Shown one piece after another: positions 49,190 to 58,423 of a stretch of DNA of 64,000 nucleotides. The position numbers and the translations under genes are program-made. Each line of letters starts with the position of its first letter. Position 1 is the stretch's first letter. The notes under the pieces were generated by a model, which saw only the letters and a list, made by a program, of their open reading frames with translations, was not told where the DNA came from and did no database searches. The stretch is from Yoonia litorea (GTDB lineage Bacteria; Pseudomonadota; Alphaproteobacteria; Rhodobacterales; Rhodobacteraceae), in contig NZ_FOZM01000001.1 in the NCBI RefSeq assembly GCF_900114675.1, positions 1,612,001 to 1,676,000 on the forward strand. The letters are read 5' to 3'.

Positions 49190-49576
49190 TTACTGGACGC
49201 GCACCCAATCCTGGCTGGAGCACAGCAAGCCACCGGCAATGCACCCGCGTAGACGCAACTGGTTGCCTGCAACCTGCATCTTGCCAATGTAAATCTTGTC
49301 GTTTGACGGACGCCAGACGGAGCCTTCGTAGCTGCCATCACCGGCAGGCATCATGTCGATCACCAGCGTCTTGCCGATGTTCTCTGACTGATATTCTCCG
49401 TCAGCGTTGAATGTGCGGGCAATCACACCACATACGGCTGCGCCGCACTGGGCCATCTCGATATGTGCATAGGCCCCATCATCCACCTGCGTCTGCCATG
49501 TGCCAATGGCCGCATCCTGCGCGGCGGCGGCTGTCCCGAACACAGCAACAGCGACGGCTGCAATAAATTTCTTCAT
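49190..49576 (-). CDS. DUF2147 secreted protein
   Basis: 128 residues from ATG 49576 (the 13 upstream codons lack a start-proximal ribosome site; a GGGAGGAA element lies just before the chosen ATG). A cleavable signal peptide MKKFIAAVAVAVFGTAAAAQ precedes a lipocalin-like DUF2147 domain: AIGTWQTQVDDGAYAHIEM, CGAAVCGVIARTFN, and LRLRGCIAGGLLCSSQDWVRV. Periplasmic, function unknown. Its 5' end faces the start of hisA across about 140 bases. Confidence 0.85.
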   Translation of the reverse strand: MKKFIAAVAVAVFGTAAAAQDAAIGTWQTQVDDGAYAHIEMAQCGAAVCGVIARTFNADGEYQSENIGKTLVIDMMPAGDGSYEGSVWRPSNDKIYIGKMQVAGNQLRLRGCIAGGLLCSSQDWVRVQ

Positions 49577-49718
49577 CCTCAATTCCTCCCTGAGTGATGG
49601 GCGAAACATGTGCAAAAGCGCCGATTCCGATCAAGGATGACGTTGGGTCCATTGGCGTCGTTGCATTTTCTGACCTTGCGTGCTTAACCGCGCCGACAGC
49701 AATCAGAGGTGCGAAACC

Positions 49719-50435
49719 ATGATCCTTTACCCTGCCATCGACCTCAAAGACGGAAACGCGGTCCGGCTTGTGCATGGCGATATGGACCAGACGACAGTCT
49801 TCAATGATGATCCCGCGGCACAGGCCAAAGCGTTTGTCGCTGCAGGTTGCGAGTGGTTGCATCTGGTTGATCTGAACGGTGCGTTTGCGGGTGAACCGGT
49901 CAATGCCGCACCGGTCGAGGCCATTCTCAAAGCCTGCCCTGTCCCGGCACAATTGGGCGGTGGCATCCGCGATATGGCCACGATTGAGCGCTGGCTCGAC
50001 AAGGGTCTGGCCCGCGTCATCCTCGGCACGGTCGCGGTCGAAAACCCCGAACTGGTACGCGAGGCGGCAAAGGCCTTCCCCAATCAGGTGGCTGTCGGTC
50101 TCGACGCCCGCAATGGCAAAGTCGCGACACGCGGCTGGGCCGAAGAAACGGACGTGATGGTCACCGATCTTGCCAAATCCTTTGAGGACGCCGGTATCGC
50201 TGCCATCATCTATACCGACATCCTGCGCGACGGGGCGATGAAGGGACCGAATATCGAGGCGACCGCCGATCTCGCGCGCGCCGTGTCGATCCCCGTGATC
50301 GCCTCGGGCGGTGTGTCGTCGATGGACGACCTGATAGCACTACGGGACACAAGCGTGATCGCAGGAGCGATCTCTGGCCGCGCGCTCTATGATGGGGCAA
50401 TTGATCTGGGTGCTGCGCTGGAAGCGCTGCGCTAG
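49719..50435 (+). CDS. hisA: Phosphoribosylformimino-5-aminoimidazole carboxamide ribotide isomerase HisA
   Basis: 238 residues from ATG 49719. A TIM barrel: [21 protein letters not shown] contains catalytic Asp8, [16 protein letters not shown] and [15 protein letters not shown] carry the two phosphate-binding loops. It is the fourth step of histidine synthesis. Seventy-five bases separate it from hisF. Confidence 0.96.
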   Translation: MILYPAIDLKDGNAVRLVHGDMDQTTVFNDDPAAQAKAFVAAGCEWLHLVDLNGAFAGEPVNAAPVEAILKACPVPAQLGGGIRDMATIERWLDKGLARVILGTVAVENPELVREAAKAFPNQVAVGLDARNGKVATRGWAEETDVMVTDLAKSFEDAGIAAIIYTDILRDGAMKGPNIEATADLARAVSIPVIASGGVSSMDDLIALRDTSVIAGAISGRALYDGAIDLGAALEALR

Positions 50436-50510
50436 TTCTTTCATCATTTTGCCAAAAATACTCAAAGGGCAACGCTTGCCGCAGGCGCAGCGGCAGCCTA
50501 GAAGCAAGAC

Positions 50511-51272
50511 ATGTTGAAAACGCGCATCATCCCCTGTCTCGACGTCGCCGAGGGCCGCGTCGTCAAAGGCGTGAACTTCGTAGATCTGATTGATGCAGGC
50601 GATCCGGTCGATGCGGCGATTGCCTACAACGCCGCTGGCGCGGACGAGCTTTGCTTTCTCGATATCATGGCCACGGAAGAAAACCGCGGCACGATGTTCG
50701 ATCTGGCGACTCGCACAGCTGAACAATGCTTCATGCCGCTGACAATCGGTGGCGGTGTGCGCACCCACCACGACGTACGCAACCTGCTCTTGGCAGGGGC
50801 CGACAAGGTCAGCTTTAACTCTGCCGCTGTCGCCAACCCTGATGTCGTGGCTGAGGCTGCAATGCGATTTGGCAGCCAGTGCATCGTTGTGGCGATCGAT
50901 GCCAAGACCGTGGAACCGGGCCGCTGGGAGATTTTTACCCATGGTGGACGGCGTGCGACCGGCATTGATGCGGTGGAATTTGCCCGTACAGTCGTTGAAA
51001 AAGGCGCAGGAGAAATCCTGCTGACCTCAATGGACCGCGACGGGACGAAGTCCGGCTTTAACCTGCCCCTCACACGCGCGATCTCGGACGCCGTGGATGT
51101 GCCTGTCATCGCCTCTGGCGGCGTTGGCACGCTTGACCATCTTGTTGAAGGTGTGACGATGGGTGGCGCTTCGGCGGTTCTGGCCGCCTCGATCTTTCAC
51201 TTCGGCACCTACACCATCGGCGAAGCCAAGGATCATATGGCCGGTGCCGGCATCCCTGTGAGGCTTTCATGA
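50511..51272 (+). CDS. hisF: Imidazole glycerol phosphate synthase subunit HisF
   Basis: 253 residues. TIM barrel with [19 protein letters not shown] (Asp11), [12 protein letters not shown], and [17 protein letters not shown] including the second catalytic Asp. It cyclises the imidazole ring using ammonia from HisH. The stop overlaps hisE by four bases. Confidence 0.97.
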   Translation: MLKTRIIPCLDVAEGRVVKGVNFVDLIDAGDPVDAAIAYNAAGADELCFLDIMATEENRGTMFDLATRTAEQCFMPLTIGGGVRTHHDVRNLLLAGADKVSFNSAAVANPDVVAEAAMRFGSQCIVVAIDAKTVEPGRWEIFTHGGRRATGIDAVEFARTVVEKGAGEILLTSMDRDGTKSGFNLPLTRAISDAVDVPVIASGGVGTLDHLVEGVTMGGASAVLAASIFHFGTYTIGEAKDHMAGAGIPVRLS

Positions 51273-51577
51273 CGCTTGATGACCTGGCACGCACAATAGC
51301 CGAGCGAAAAAATTCAGACCCCGAAAGCAGTTGGACTGCAAAGCTCTTGTCGAAGGGCCCTGAAAAATGCGCTGAAAAATTCGGTGAAGAAGCGGTCGAA
51401 GCCATTATCGAAGCGGTCAAGGGTGACAAAGACCGGCTGACGTCGGAGGCCGCCGATGTGCTTTATCACCTGCTTGTCATGCTCGCTTCGCGCGACGTTA
51501 CATTGGCCGAGGTTCTGGAAGAGCTCGCGCGGCGTCAAGGCACCTCAGGTCTTGCCGAGAAAGCCGCGCGAGGCTGA
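51269..51577 (+). CDS. hisE: Phosphoribosyl-ATP pyrophosphatase HisE
   Basis: 102 residues of the all-alpha MazG-like fold: [31 protein letters not shown] with the metal-binding Glu cluster, and [13 protein letters not shown]. It hydrolyses PR-ATP to PR-AMP, the second step of the pathway. Ends four bases before the convergent kinase gene. Confidence 0.95.
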   Translation: MTLDDLARTIAERKNSDPESSWTAKLLSKGPEKCAEKFGEEAVEAIIEAVKGDKDRLTSEAADVLYHLLVMLASRDVTLAEVLEELARRQGTSGLAEKAARG

Positions 51578-51581
51578 TACA

Positions 51582-52922
51582 TCAGCTGGCGCGGAGTCCG
51601 CCACTCATCCATTGCACAATGTAGCTGTCTGAAAAGAAGCCTTCGAACATCGCACGACGCCTTGGCGGCTGCTGACGTTCCCATTCGATCTGCCGCAGCA
51701 TCTCACGTGCCTCATCCTCGCGCATGGCCTTTTTTGCCATTCGCGCCGCTCTCTGGGCGATGTGCGACTGACCTGGTCGACGGCGCGCGGACCGTGCGGT
51801 CTCAAGGTTGAACTCAGCGACCCACTCTGGACGATAGGCCTGTTGCAGTGCGTCAAGCGACGGTGCCTCAGGTGTCCCGTCGGTCGCAGTCGTCTCCTCT
51901 TCGGTCTTGAGGACATGCTTGTTGGTTTCTTCAACGATGGCCGAAATTTCCTTGAGCGGGACTGCCAATGGCACTTTGACCACACGTTCTTTTTGCTGTT
52001 CAGCCTCAATGCGCTCAAGCCAGTGACGGGCGCTCTGGATACGCGCATCAGGGTCGACCTGCATCGCCTGATCCACTGTTTCCAGCAACACATCGTCAAA
52101 GTCCGGGAAGCGACCAAGCAGCGGCTTACAGGGATCATCTGTGCCCGCAGCCAATGCATTTGCACGCGTTTCGGCATCCGCGGGGGCTTCACCCGAAATC
52201 AGGTGATAAATGGTGGCGCCGAGGGCATACAGATCACTGCTCGCGCCCTGCTGCGCGCTGACGTCGTAGAATTCATGCGGGGAGTAGCCGTCTTTCACGA
52301 CCAGGATATTTGCACCGGCCTGTTTTTCTGCGCCTTCGCGGACCGCACCAAAATCTATCAGGATAGGGCCACCCCATTTATCGAGAAGCACATTGTCTGG
52401 TGAGATATCGCGATGCAGGAGGCCGTTTGAGTGGACCAGATCAACAGCATCAAGCAGTTTGATCAGAATGCCGTGGATCTGATCAGGCGACAATTCCTCA
52501 TCACCCAATTCAATGATGTCCGCCAGATCACGTCCCTCGATCAGATCAAGAACCATATAGGCGGTACCATTTTCCTCGAAGACTTGATGCACGCGCACGA
52601 TATTGGGGTGTTTGAGCATCGCAATGCTGCGTGCCTCGCGAATGAACATCGCAACGATCTGTTTGAATGTGCCGTTGAACTCGGGATCCGCGACGGAAAT
52701 TTCCGTACCGTGTCTTTCGCAAAATCCATCGGCAAAGCATTCCTTGATGACCACCGTGCGCTCCAATCCCGCATCCTTGGCAAGATAGGTCATGCCAAAA
52801 CCGCCGGCGCCGATTTGCTGGTCTATTCGGAATTTGCCGCCTTGCAGAAGCGTGTCAGGGGCAAGGGCTTGATCGGGCGCAGCAGCAACGCCCTCTTCAT
52901 CGAGTATTCTGGTCTTTTCCAA
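51582..52922 (-). CDS. Serine/threonine protein kinase
   Basis: 446 residues. A Hanks-type kinase domain: glycine loop GAGGFGMTYLAK (residues 38-49), Lys60 in VVIKECFAD, catalytic HRDISPDN (Asp172), DFG at 190-192 in ILIDFGAV. After the kinase domain (about 310) comes a basic, arginine-rich tail without membrane segment, so it is probably soluble. No phosphatase gene is adjacent. Substrate unknown. The promoter lies in the 227-base region to its right. Confidence 0.92.
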   Translation of the reverse strand: MEKTRILDEEGVAAAPDQALAPDTLLQGGKFRIDQQIGAGGFGMTYLAKDAGLERTVVIKECFADGFCERHGTEISVADPEFNGTFKQIVAMFIREARSIAMLKHPNIVRVHQVFEENGTAYMVLDLIEGRDLADIIELGDEELSPDQIHGILIKLLDAVDLVHSNGLLHRDISPDNVLLDKWGGPILIDFGAVREGAEKQAGANILVVKDGYSPHEFYDVSAQQGASSDLYALGATIYHLISGEAPADAETRANALAAGTDDPCKPLLGRFPDFDDVLLETVDQAMQVDPDARIQSARHWLERIEAEQQKERVVKVPLAVPLKEISAIVEETNKHVLKTEEETTATDGTPEAPSLDALQQAYRPEWVAEFNLETARSARRRPGQSHIAQRAARMAKKAMREDEAREMLRQIEWERQQPPRRRAMFEGFFSDSYIVQWMSGGLRAS

Positions 52923-53149
52923 TTTTTCACCATCGTCTCTGGAGTGGACAGGGACAACAACAGCTTACTCGTGACACCCTAAGGTGCTGACGGCGCTCTG
53001 ATTCCGTCAATCAGCCTTTCGCGTGTTAATCAGCATCGGCGAGAGTCTGCTTATGAACGCTGTATGAACGGGGGAAACCCGCGCAAAACCGGTGGCATAA
53101 GGCGGAAGTAGGATCGCAGCTTGAGAAAATTTTCTTTGAATTCGCGGCG
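52923..53149. other. Intergenic region between kinase and CoA-binding gene
   Basis: No gene is supported. It must contain the kinase promoter (- strand). I see no convincing repeat or terminator. Confidence 0.4.
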
Positions 53150-53620
53150 CTAGGAGAGTTTGGAGGAAACACGGCCCGTCACGAATCCACCCATCCGTAA
53201 TTCATTAAACAGCCGCTGATACTCAATCTTCGGGCATCTGTTCTGGATGACATCGACACCGCGTGCTTCTGCTTTGGCGGCCGCTTCTTCGTGCATCACC
53301 CCAATCTGCATCCAGATTGTCTGGAGGTCCGGCCAACGGTCCAATGCGGCATCGACGATCGGCGGCACTGCGTCTGATCGGCGGAAAATATCGACCATAT
53401 CGACGTTGACCGGGATATCTGACACCTCTGCATAGACTGTCTCACCCAAGAGGGTCTGACCGGCTAGCCCGGGATTAACGGGTATGACACGCATACCCTT
53501 TAGGCCCAGATAACGTGCCACATAGTAGCTGGGTCTGATCTGGTTTGCGGAGACACCAACGACCGCAACAGTTTTGGTGCGTTTCAAAACGTGGCGCAGG
53601 AAATCGTCTGAATACGTCAT
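53150..53620 (-). CDS. CoA-binding protein (YccU-like)
   Basis: 156 residues, a single Rossmann-type CoA-binding domain: TVAVVGVSANQIRPSYYVARYLGLKG and VIPVNPGLAGQTLLGETVY near the start, then PPIVDAALDRWPDLQTIWMQ with IQNRCPKIEYQRL at the end. These resemble the CoA-binding half of succinyl-CoA synthetase alpha chain without the catalytic part. Function unknown. A terminator of the neighbouring gene lies 30 bases upstream. Confidence 0.85.
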   Translation of the reverse strand: MTYSDDFLRHVLKRTKTVAVVGVSANQIRPSYYVARYLGLKGMRVIPVNPGLAGQTLLGETVYAEVSDIPVNVDMVDIFRRSDAVPPIVDAALDRWPDLQTIWMQIGVMHEEAAAKAEARGVDVIQNRCPKIEYQRLFNELRMGGFVTGRVSSKLS

Positions 53621-53649
53621 AGCCCGACGATAACTCAGTCGATGCTGAT

Positions 53650-53676
53650 AAAAAAGCGCCCGGTTTGCCCGGGCGC
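53650..53676 (-). terminator. Terminator on the - strand
   Basis: Stem gcgcccgg / ccgggcgc (53656-53663 and 53669-53676) with a 5-base loop, followed on the - strand by TTTTTT. It lies about 165 bases after the zinc-ribbon gene stop, which is the nearest upstream gene on that strand. Confidence 0.8.
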
Positions 53677-53840
53677 AGGTGTTGGAACGAGGGACAGTGA
53701 AGAAGGGCGGACAGTTCCAAATGTCCTGCCCTCGAAAGATCAGTTATGGTGCAATACCGCACCGCAGAAGATGTGATCAGGCAAACGTGATGGTTCGCGA
53801 TCTGATGCCCGCTTGTGTCCAACGACTTGCGCAAATTTCC

Positions 53841-54155
53841 CTAGTCGAAGACCTCATCAACCACGTCTTCGATCACATCCCACAGGCCAGACAGCATTTT
53901 CTTGCCAAAGCTCTTGCCTTTGCGGCGCTTGTGGGGCCGTGGCGCGTGACGTCCCGTATGCGTGTTGTCGTATTTGCGCTTCGGAGGCTTGGCGACCGGT
54001 GCCGCCGCTCGTGCCTCAGTTTGTGGAAGACTTTTCATCGCACGCAGTGGTGCGCCGCAATTGCTGCACGTCAACTCGTGCTTGTCTTTGCCGCGCAGCA
54101 CCAGAGCGGCCTTGGTCCCGCAATAACAACAGGTCGCAATCTTTGTGGCCGCCAT
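53841..54155 (-). CDS. Zinc-ribbon protein of unknown function
   Basis: 104 residues. An N-terminal treble-clef or ribbon with CCYCGTK (C-x2-C) and LTCSNCGAPL (C-x2-C) spaced 17 residues apart. The middle is basic and proline-rich (KPPKRKYDNTHTGRHAPRPHKRRKGKSFGKK), and the C-terminus GLWDVIEDVVDEVFD is an acidic amphipathic helix. I do not recognise a named family; a nucleic-acid or ribosome-associated role is possible but inferred. It lies 17 bases after rlmB. Confidence 0.7.
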   Translation of the reverse strand: MAATKIATCCYCGTKAALVLRGKDKHELTCSNCGAPLRAMKSLPQTEARAAAPVAKPPKRKYDNTHTGRHAPRPHKRRKGKSFGKKMLSGLWDVIEDVVDEVFD

Positions 54156-54171
54156 TCTTCTCGTCTCTCTG

Positions 54172-54948
54172 CTACGCTTTTACAGCATATAGGGCGACTG
54201 CCGCAGCATTTGAGACGTTGAGCGATCCAAATCCACCTGCCGCGTCGATTTTGACCAATGCATCACAGGTTTCGCGGGTTTTTTCACGCAAACCCGGTCC
54301 TTCGGCTCCGAGCACAAGGGCAATCGGTCGATCTCTTTGGCCCTCTACAGCGGTCTCAATGCTTTGGTCGGCTTCACCGGCCAACCCCAAGACCAGATAT
54401 CCCATACTCTGCAATTCGGAGATAGCGTCGGCAAGGTTGCGCACGCGCAGATAGGGTTGCCGCTCCAAAGCACCACTTGCTGTCTTTGCCAAAGCACCTG
54501 TTTCGGGTGCAGAGTGCCTTTGCACTGCGACGACAGCGCGCGCGCCAAAAACCTCTGCTGACCGCAAGATAGCGCCGACGTTATGAGGATCTGTTACCCG
54601 ATCAAGCAACACCATTCGCGGCGGCATCAGTCCATCACCAAGCGCGACATCGGCCAGACTGCCCCAGTTGCGTGGTTTCACTTCAAGTGCGGCGCCTTGA
54701 TGGACCGATTGCGGATCAAGAGGCGCCGCAAACTTGCGCGGGTCGGAAATCTCTGGTTCCAACCCGCTTTCGCTGACAGCATCGCCCAGACGCTCAAGCG
54801 CGTTTCGCGTCACCACAAGACGAAGTTTTTCGCGCTCAGGGTTCAGCAAGGCATCCCTGACGGCATGCAGCCCGAAAAGCCAGACTGTTTCCTGCGCAGC
54901 CGCACGTTTCGCCTGTTCCTTGGCAATGACCCACTTGGGTTTTTTCAT
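54172..54948 (-). CDS. rlmB: 23S rRNA (guanosine2251-2'-O)-methyltransferase RlmB
   Basis: 258 residues of a SPOUT methyltransferase: WLFGLHAVRDAL at the N-terminal RNA-binding end, LDRVTDPHNVGAILRSAEVFGA, VLGAEGPGLRE and SLNVSNAAAVALY form the trefoil-knot SAM site. It methylates G2251 of 23S rRNA. The N-terminal 12 residues are basic. The gene heads the rlmB-zinc ribbon pair, with a tRNA-Tyr gene 121 bases away on the other strand. Confidence 0.9.
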   Translation of the reverse strand: MKKPKWVIAKEQAKRAAAQETVWLFGLHAVRDALLNPEREKLRLVVTRNALERLGDAVSESGLEPEISDPRKFAAPLDPQSVHQGAALEVKPRNWGSLADVALGDGLMPPRMVLLDRVTDPHNVGAILRSAEVFGARAVVAVQRHSAPETGALAKTASGALERQPYLRVRNLADAISELQSMGYLVLGLAGEADQSIETAVEGQRDRPIALVLGAEGPGLREKTRETCDALVKIDAAGGFGSLNVSNAAAVALYAVKA

Positions 54949-55069
54949 TTCTCTCGCCCTTCATTTCTACTATCGCGATAGCCGACATCTGTTCTGCTGT
55001 GAAGAGCGCCTGCACTGGCTCATTTTGCTGTTGACGCACCCTAGGGGCGCAGGTAATCACCCCCGCAGT

Positions 55070-55153
55070 GGGCGACAGGCCGCAAGGTGTGGCAGGGGAC
55101 TGTAACTCCCTCGAGGCGACTCACGCCTGGTTCGATTCCAGGGTCGCCCACCA
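55070..55153 (+). tRNA. tRNA-Tyr (anticodon GTA)
   Basis: 84 bases, class II tRNA with a long variable arm. Acceptor gggcgac / gtcgccc, anticodon loop CTGTAAC in the stem gggga/tccct, T-arm cctgg-TTCGATT-ccagg, discriminator A and encoded CCA. It marks the chromosomal attachment point: an integrase gene starts 79 bases downstream. Confidence 0.93.
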
Positions 55154-55231
55154 TACATCCTAACATGCTGTTTTTTATGGCGTGCAGATGCTATCATTAT
55201 CTGCAAATGGCCAAATCTCGATACAAATGGC

Positions 55232-56887
55232 GTGGATTTCGATACAATGGGCGATGAGGACAGAGTTCCTTACTTGAAGATTGATCGCGGTAGGTACTTC
55301 TATCAACGGAGGGTGCCACAGCGGCTTCAAGCGCATCTTGGAATACGAAGGTGGCAAATGCCATGTGGCGATGTTTCCTATTCGAAAGCTGTGCAAATGG
55401 TAGTTACGTGGGCTGAAGAGCACGACGAACTCATTGCAAGCTTGCGTGACCCAGACAAGCTTCAAAAGGCCGGGGTGGAAGCGTCACGCCAACAGACGGC
55501 AAAGCAAATGGCTGACCCTGATCCGCTTTTTCCCGCCTACTACGCCATGACAGAACAGAGAGAGGGTGAGAAGCAGTTTTACACTCGCGAAAGTTTACCA
55601 CGCCCATGGCAGGCAGCGGCGGTCTTGATGCAGGAAGCACAGCGGATTTACGAAGGCAAGCCATCGTTGGAAGCCCCGATCTGGCGGATCAAATACAGAA
55701 TCGAAGAGCTTGAGCGTGGCGACCAAATAACATCCAAGTTGTCCCTACCAAGTCTCCCTGGCCTAAAGGAGTATGTGGCTAGATTGGACAACAAGATCGT
55801 TGCCGCTGCTCGAATTGAAGTTCGCGACACCGTCCCGATGCCTCTGTACGCAGAATTGTATTTAGATAAGCTGAACGAAGCCCATGACCTAGGCTTTGGC
55901 GTTCACGCGGGGATTCCAACTGATCCGGATGAGCGTGAGGAGTATGACTTTATCAAGCGCAAGCTTGAACGCAGGATTTCTGAACTGTCGCCTGACCCAA
56001 GCACACTGACGGCCTTGCTAGAGCGATACTGTGACTTCAATTCTATCCGACTTGGCCCTCGTTCAAAATACCGCCGAGATTTGTCGCGTCTTATAGCGAT
56101 CACTGGCGATGTGCCAATCGGACATGTACGCGTGGAAAGCCTCCGGGAACTGAGAGATCAACTTCTCGGCAAAATAAAGCCATCATCCATTCAAGCTGTA
56201 TTTACACCAATCAAAGGTGTCTTTGGTTTCGCGTTTGATGAAGGCATCATCGAGATGAACCCAATGCAGGGAGTCAAACTGCCACGAGACAAAAGACCAA
56301 TTGAAGAAAGGAAGTGGAAGCCGTTCGATCCAATCGAATTTGGTAGAATCATGAAGGCAGCGGAGGAGCTATGGTCGTCACCTGTGCGAGGACTATCCGA
56401 CGCCCGTCGAGAGGCAATACACATGGTCGTTAGGGTGCTAGCCTTCTCAGGCATGCGCCCTGTCGAAGTGATCAGACTAGGACCAGATGACGTTACTGAT
56501 GCTTGGATACGCATCACAGGCAGTAAGACCGAAAGTTCAACAAGAGTAGTACCGCTTCATCCAGAGATAAGTGACTTCCCAAGATGGATTGCATCTGGTG
56601 GCTTGACCACCTTTCAGTCGATCAATACGGACCAAGTCGGCTCAGTGCGTCATAACTTTGGACGCCTTCTGAGGGATAAGATGAAGGACCCAATTACTGA
56701 CCCGCAGAAAGCTCTCTACTCACTTAGGTCTACGTTCGTTAATGCAATGCGTCGTGCTGGTGCCGACATTCAGGTTCAACGTGCCATTCTCGGTCACAAG
56801 GAAGCTGGCGCGATCCGACACTATGACGACGGCCCAGAGTTTGAAGTTAAGCGCAAGTGGGTCGAAGCAACTGATCCCCGCCGATGA
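55232..56887 (+). CDS. Tyrosine recombinase (phage/island integrase)
   Basis: 551 residues. N-terminal DNA-binding region (YLKIDRGRYFYQRRVPQRL is the arm-binding-like motif), then a catalytic domain with Arg in SGMRPVEVIRL, Lys in TGSKTESSTRVVP, YSLRSTF with Arg499 (the usual box II His is a Tyr496 here), LGH with His522 and the nucleophile Tyr531 in RHYDDG. It integrates and excises DNA at the adjacent tRNA-Tyr. The substitution of Tyr for the box II His occurs in some active recombinases. An alternative Met five codons in is possible. Confidence 0.9.
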   Translation: MDFDTMGDEDRVPYLKIDRGRYFYQRRVPQRLQAHLGIRRWQMPCGDVSYSKAVQMVVTWAEEHDELIASLRDPDKLQKAGVEASRQQTAKQMADPDPLFPAYYAMTEQREGEKQFYTRESLPRPWQAAAVLMQEAQRIYEGKPSLEAPIWRIKYRIEELERGDQITSKLSLPSLPGLKEYVARLDNKIVAAARIEVRDTVPMPLYAELYLDKLNEAHDLGFGVHAGIPTDPDEREEYDFIKRKLERRISELSPDPSTLTALLERYCDFNSIRLGPRSKYRRDLSRLIAITGDVPIGHVRVESLRELRDQLLGKIKPSSIQAVFTPIKGVFGFAFDEGIIEMNPMQGVKLPRDKRPIEERKWKPFDPIEFGRIMKAAEELWSSPVRGLSDARREAIHMVVRVLAFSGMRPVEVIRLGPDDVTDAWIRITGSKTESSTRVVPLHPEISDFPRWIASGGLTTFQSINTDQVGSVRHNFGRLLRDKMKDPITDPQKALYSLRSTFVNAMRRAGADIQVQRAILGHKEAGAIRHYDDGPEFEVKRKWVEATDPRR

Positions 56888-57123
56888 CTTTGTGATGACT
56901 GAATGTAGACCACGAGGGCTGCTTTGGGATCATTGACGATGTGATCAATCTCAAGACGATAAAGCTCCGCCACGGCCTACCCCATCTTCTCGAGCGATGG
57001 CCGCACATTCAGCCGGTTGACAACTTCCTGCACGGCACCCTCCACAGATTGCAATACTGACGACGCTTGGCAAACAATCTCTTCGGGATACTGTGAGCGT
57101 TCAGTCCAATCGGAAACCCCCTA
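56888..57123 (-). pseudogene. Possible remnant coding stretch after the integrase
   Basis: The - strand can be read without stops from about 57120 to a TAG at 56977-56979 as YPEEIVCQASSVLQSVEGA and onward, ending EKMG, and then from a GTG at 56973 as VAELYRLEIDHIVNDPKAA, into the integrase. It looks coding-like but has no ribosome site or start in reach and overlaps the next gene by few bases. I see no family. It may be a broken gene of the element or chance. Confidence 0.25.
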
Positions 57124-58096
57124 GCAGATTGCTAGTCGAGCTACCATTGGTGGTAAAATCACCGCCGACTATGCCCGCCACCTCTTCAGCGTTGGGGCCG
57201 TAAAAGCTACCAGAATATAAAAAATCGCTCTGCGCTATGTCGAGGTCGGCAGCTAAACTTCCGCTTGGTGTAGCTGTTGCGGAGAAAGTGTTGTCTGAGA
57301 TTTCCGCTGATTGTAGCGCAAGCTCGCCCATCAACGATTCCGTTGGTTCGGCAACGTTGTCATTAAACTGTGTTCCGGTAAGAGATGTAATAAACCCGTC
57401 AACGCCGGTTCCATCCATATTCACCGTCAAAGTAGCGTCACCCTCAAGCCTATATCGATCCGCTCGGCTCACAAATCCTTCGGCAGGTAATATCTCGCCA
57501 AGAAATGACCCTGTGTAAGTTGAGGACCCTGCGTTTGAGACAGCGTTTGGCGTTGTCAGGGTTCCAATTACTGCAAATCCGAATGCGCCCGTGAGGCCAC
57601 CTCTGCCATCAGTCACAGCGATAGTGTATTCAACTACTTCTGAATAACGAGTTCCACTCCCATCGATCACTTCAGAGAGTTGACCGTCACTTGCAAACAA
57701 AAGTGCCTGAAAGCCATTTGTGAAAGTCTCATTGAAGGTATTGATCCTAAATCCTGGGTAAGTACCGTCAATGTTCTGACCGTCGGTGTCGGTCGTCGGA
57801 TCAAAGGAGAATTCGCGGCCATTCACAGTCATTATAACATTGCCATTGTCGGCAAGTTCCATTGCGAAGTCATCAGCTTCTAAACGCGTGGTATCTCCAT
57901 CGAAATCTGTCGCCACTTGGGTTGCCGCTGAGCTTGCTGGCACGAAGGCAGCACCAGAAGCAAAAGCGGTCGAAAGGTTTCCGGCATCTTCAGAAAAAAC
58001 TCGTACATCCGGCTGGGCCATGTCTGCCGTCTGGCTACTTGAACCACAGGCAGTCAGGCAGGTAACGGCAGTCAAGGTAACGACTAATGTGCGCAT
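57101..58096 (-). CDS. TbpB-like surface lipoprotein (transferrin-binding protein-like barrel)
   Basis: 331 residues from ATG 58096. A signal peptide with lipobox LTAC (Cys17) precedes a Ser/Thr-rich low-complexity segment and a C-terminal eight-stranded-like barrel carrying the TbpB/HpuA-type ending FYGPNAEEVAGIVGGDF. Motifs SYTGSFLGEILP, EGDATLTVNMDG and ATLTVN repeat strand patterns. Such proteins are exported to the cell surface (for example by Slam) and bind iron carriers or other ligands. Ligand unknown. Upstream frame extends 57 codons but without homology. It is the only obvious cargo-like gene in the island. Confidence 0.75.
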   Translation of the reverse strand: MRTLVVTLTAVTCLTACGSSSQTADMAQPDVRVFSEDAGNLSTAFASGAAFVPASSAATQVATDFDGDTTRLEADDFAMELADNGNVIMTVNGREFSFDPTTDTDGQNIDGTYPGFRINTFNETFTNGFQALLFASDGQLSEVIDGSGTRYSEVVEYTIAVTDGRGGLTGAFGFAVIGTLTTPNAVSNAGSSTYTGSFLGEILPAEGFVSRADRYRLEGDATLTVNMDGTGVDGFITSLTGTQFNDNVAEPTESLMGELALQSAEISDNTFSATATPSGSLAADLDIAQSDFLYSGSFYGPNAEEVAGIVGGDFTTNGSSTSNLLGGFRLD

Positions 58097-58423
58097 AATT
58101 ATTCCCAACGTCAGAAAATTGAATTTGGTATCGATTGATCTTGCGAACATACCGATCTTAGCGTCCGCTGAAAGCCTAGATCGGAATATTCTAGAAGCAG
58201 AGACCATCTTGGGTGCCGTAATTTGCTCATCGTGCTTAGGTTTGAAGGCCAAGCCCAGTCGTGCCATGTTACGACCTGGCTCTACAGTTAGCTTAATAAT
58301 TCAGGCCTCTCAAAAGATGCACTGTTTGCGCCTCGTCAACGACTGCAACGCCCGAATAGAACCTGAACGCATCAGCTAGCCCGCGCCCCAAATACAACTG
58401 AGTGTGATATGAGGGGCCAACTG
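58097..58423. promoter_or_regulatory. Region upstream of the lipoprotein gene
   Basis: About 330 bases without a supported gene, AT-rich. It contains an inverted repeat CCGATCT / AGATCGG (58152-58158 and 58178-58184, 19 bases apart), which may be a regulatory stem for the divergent lipoprotein gene. No iron box was recognised. Confidence 0.35.

Noticed and set aside
53813..54454. 213-codon + strand frame over the zinc-ribbon and rlmB genes
   Set aside because: It is a cysteine- and arginine-rich shadow of two supported - strand genes.
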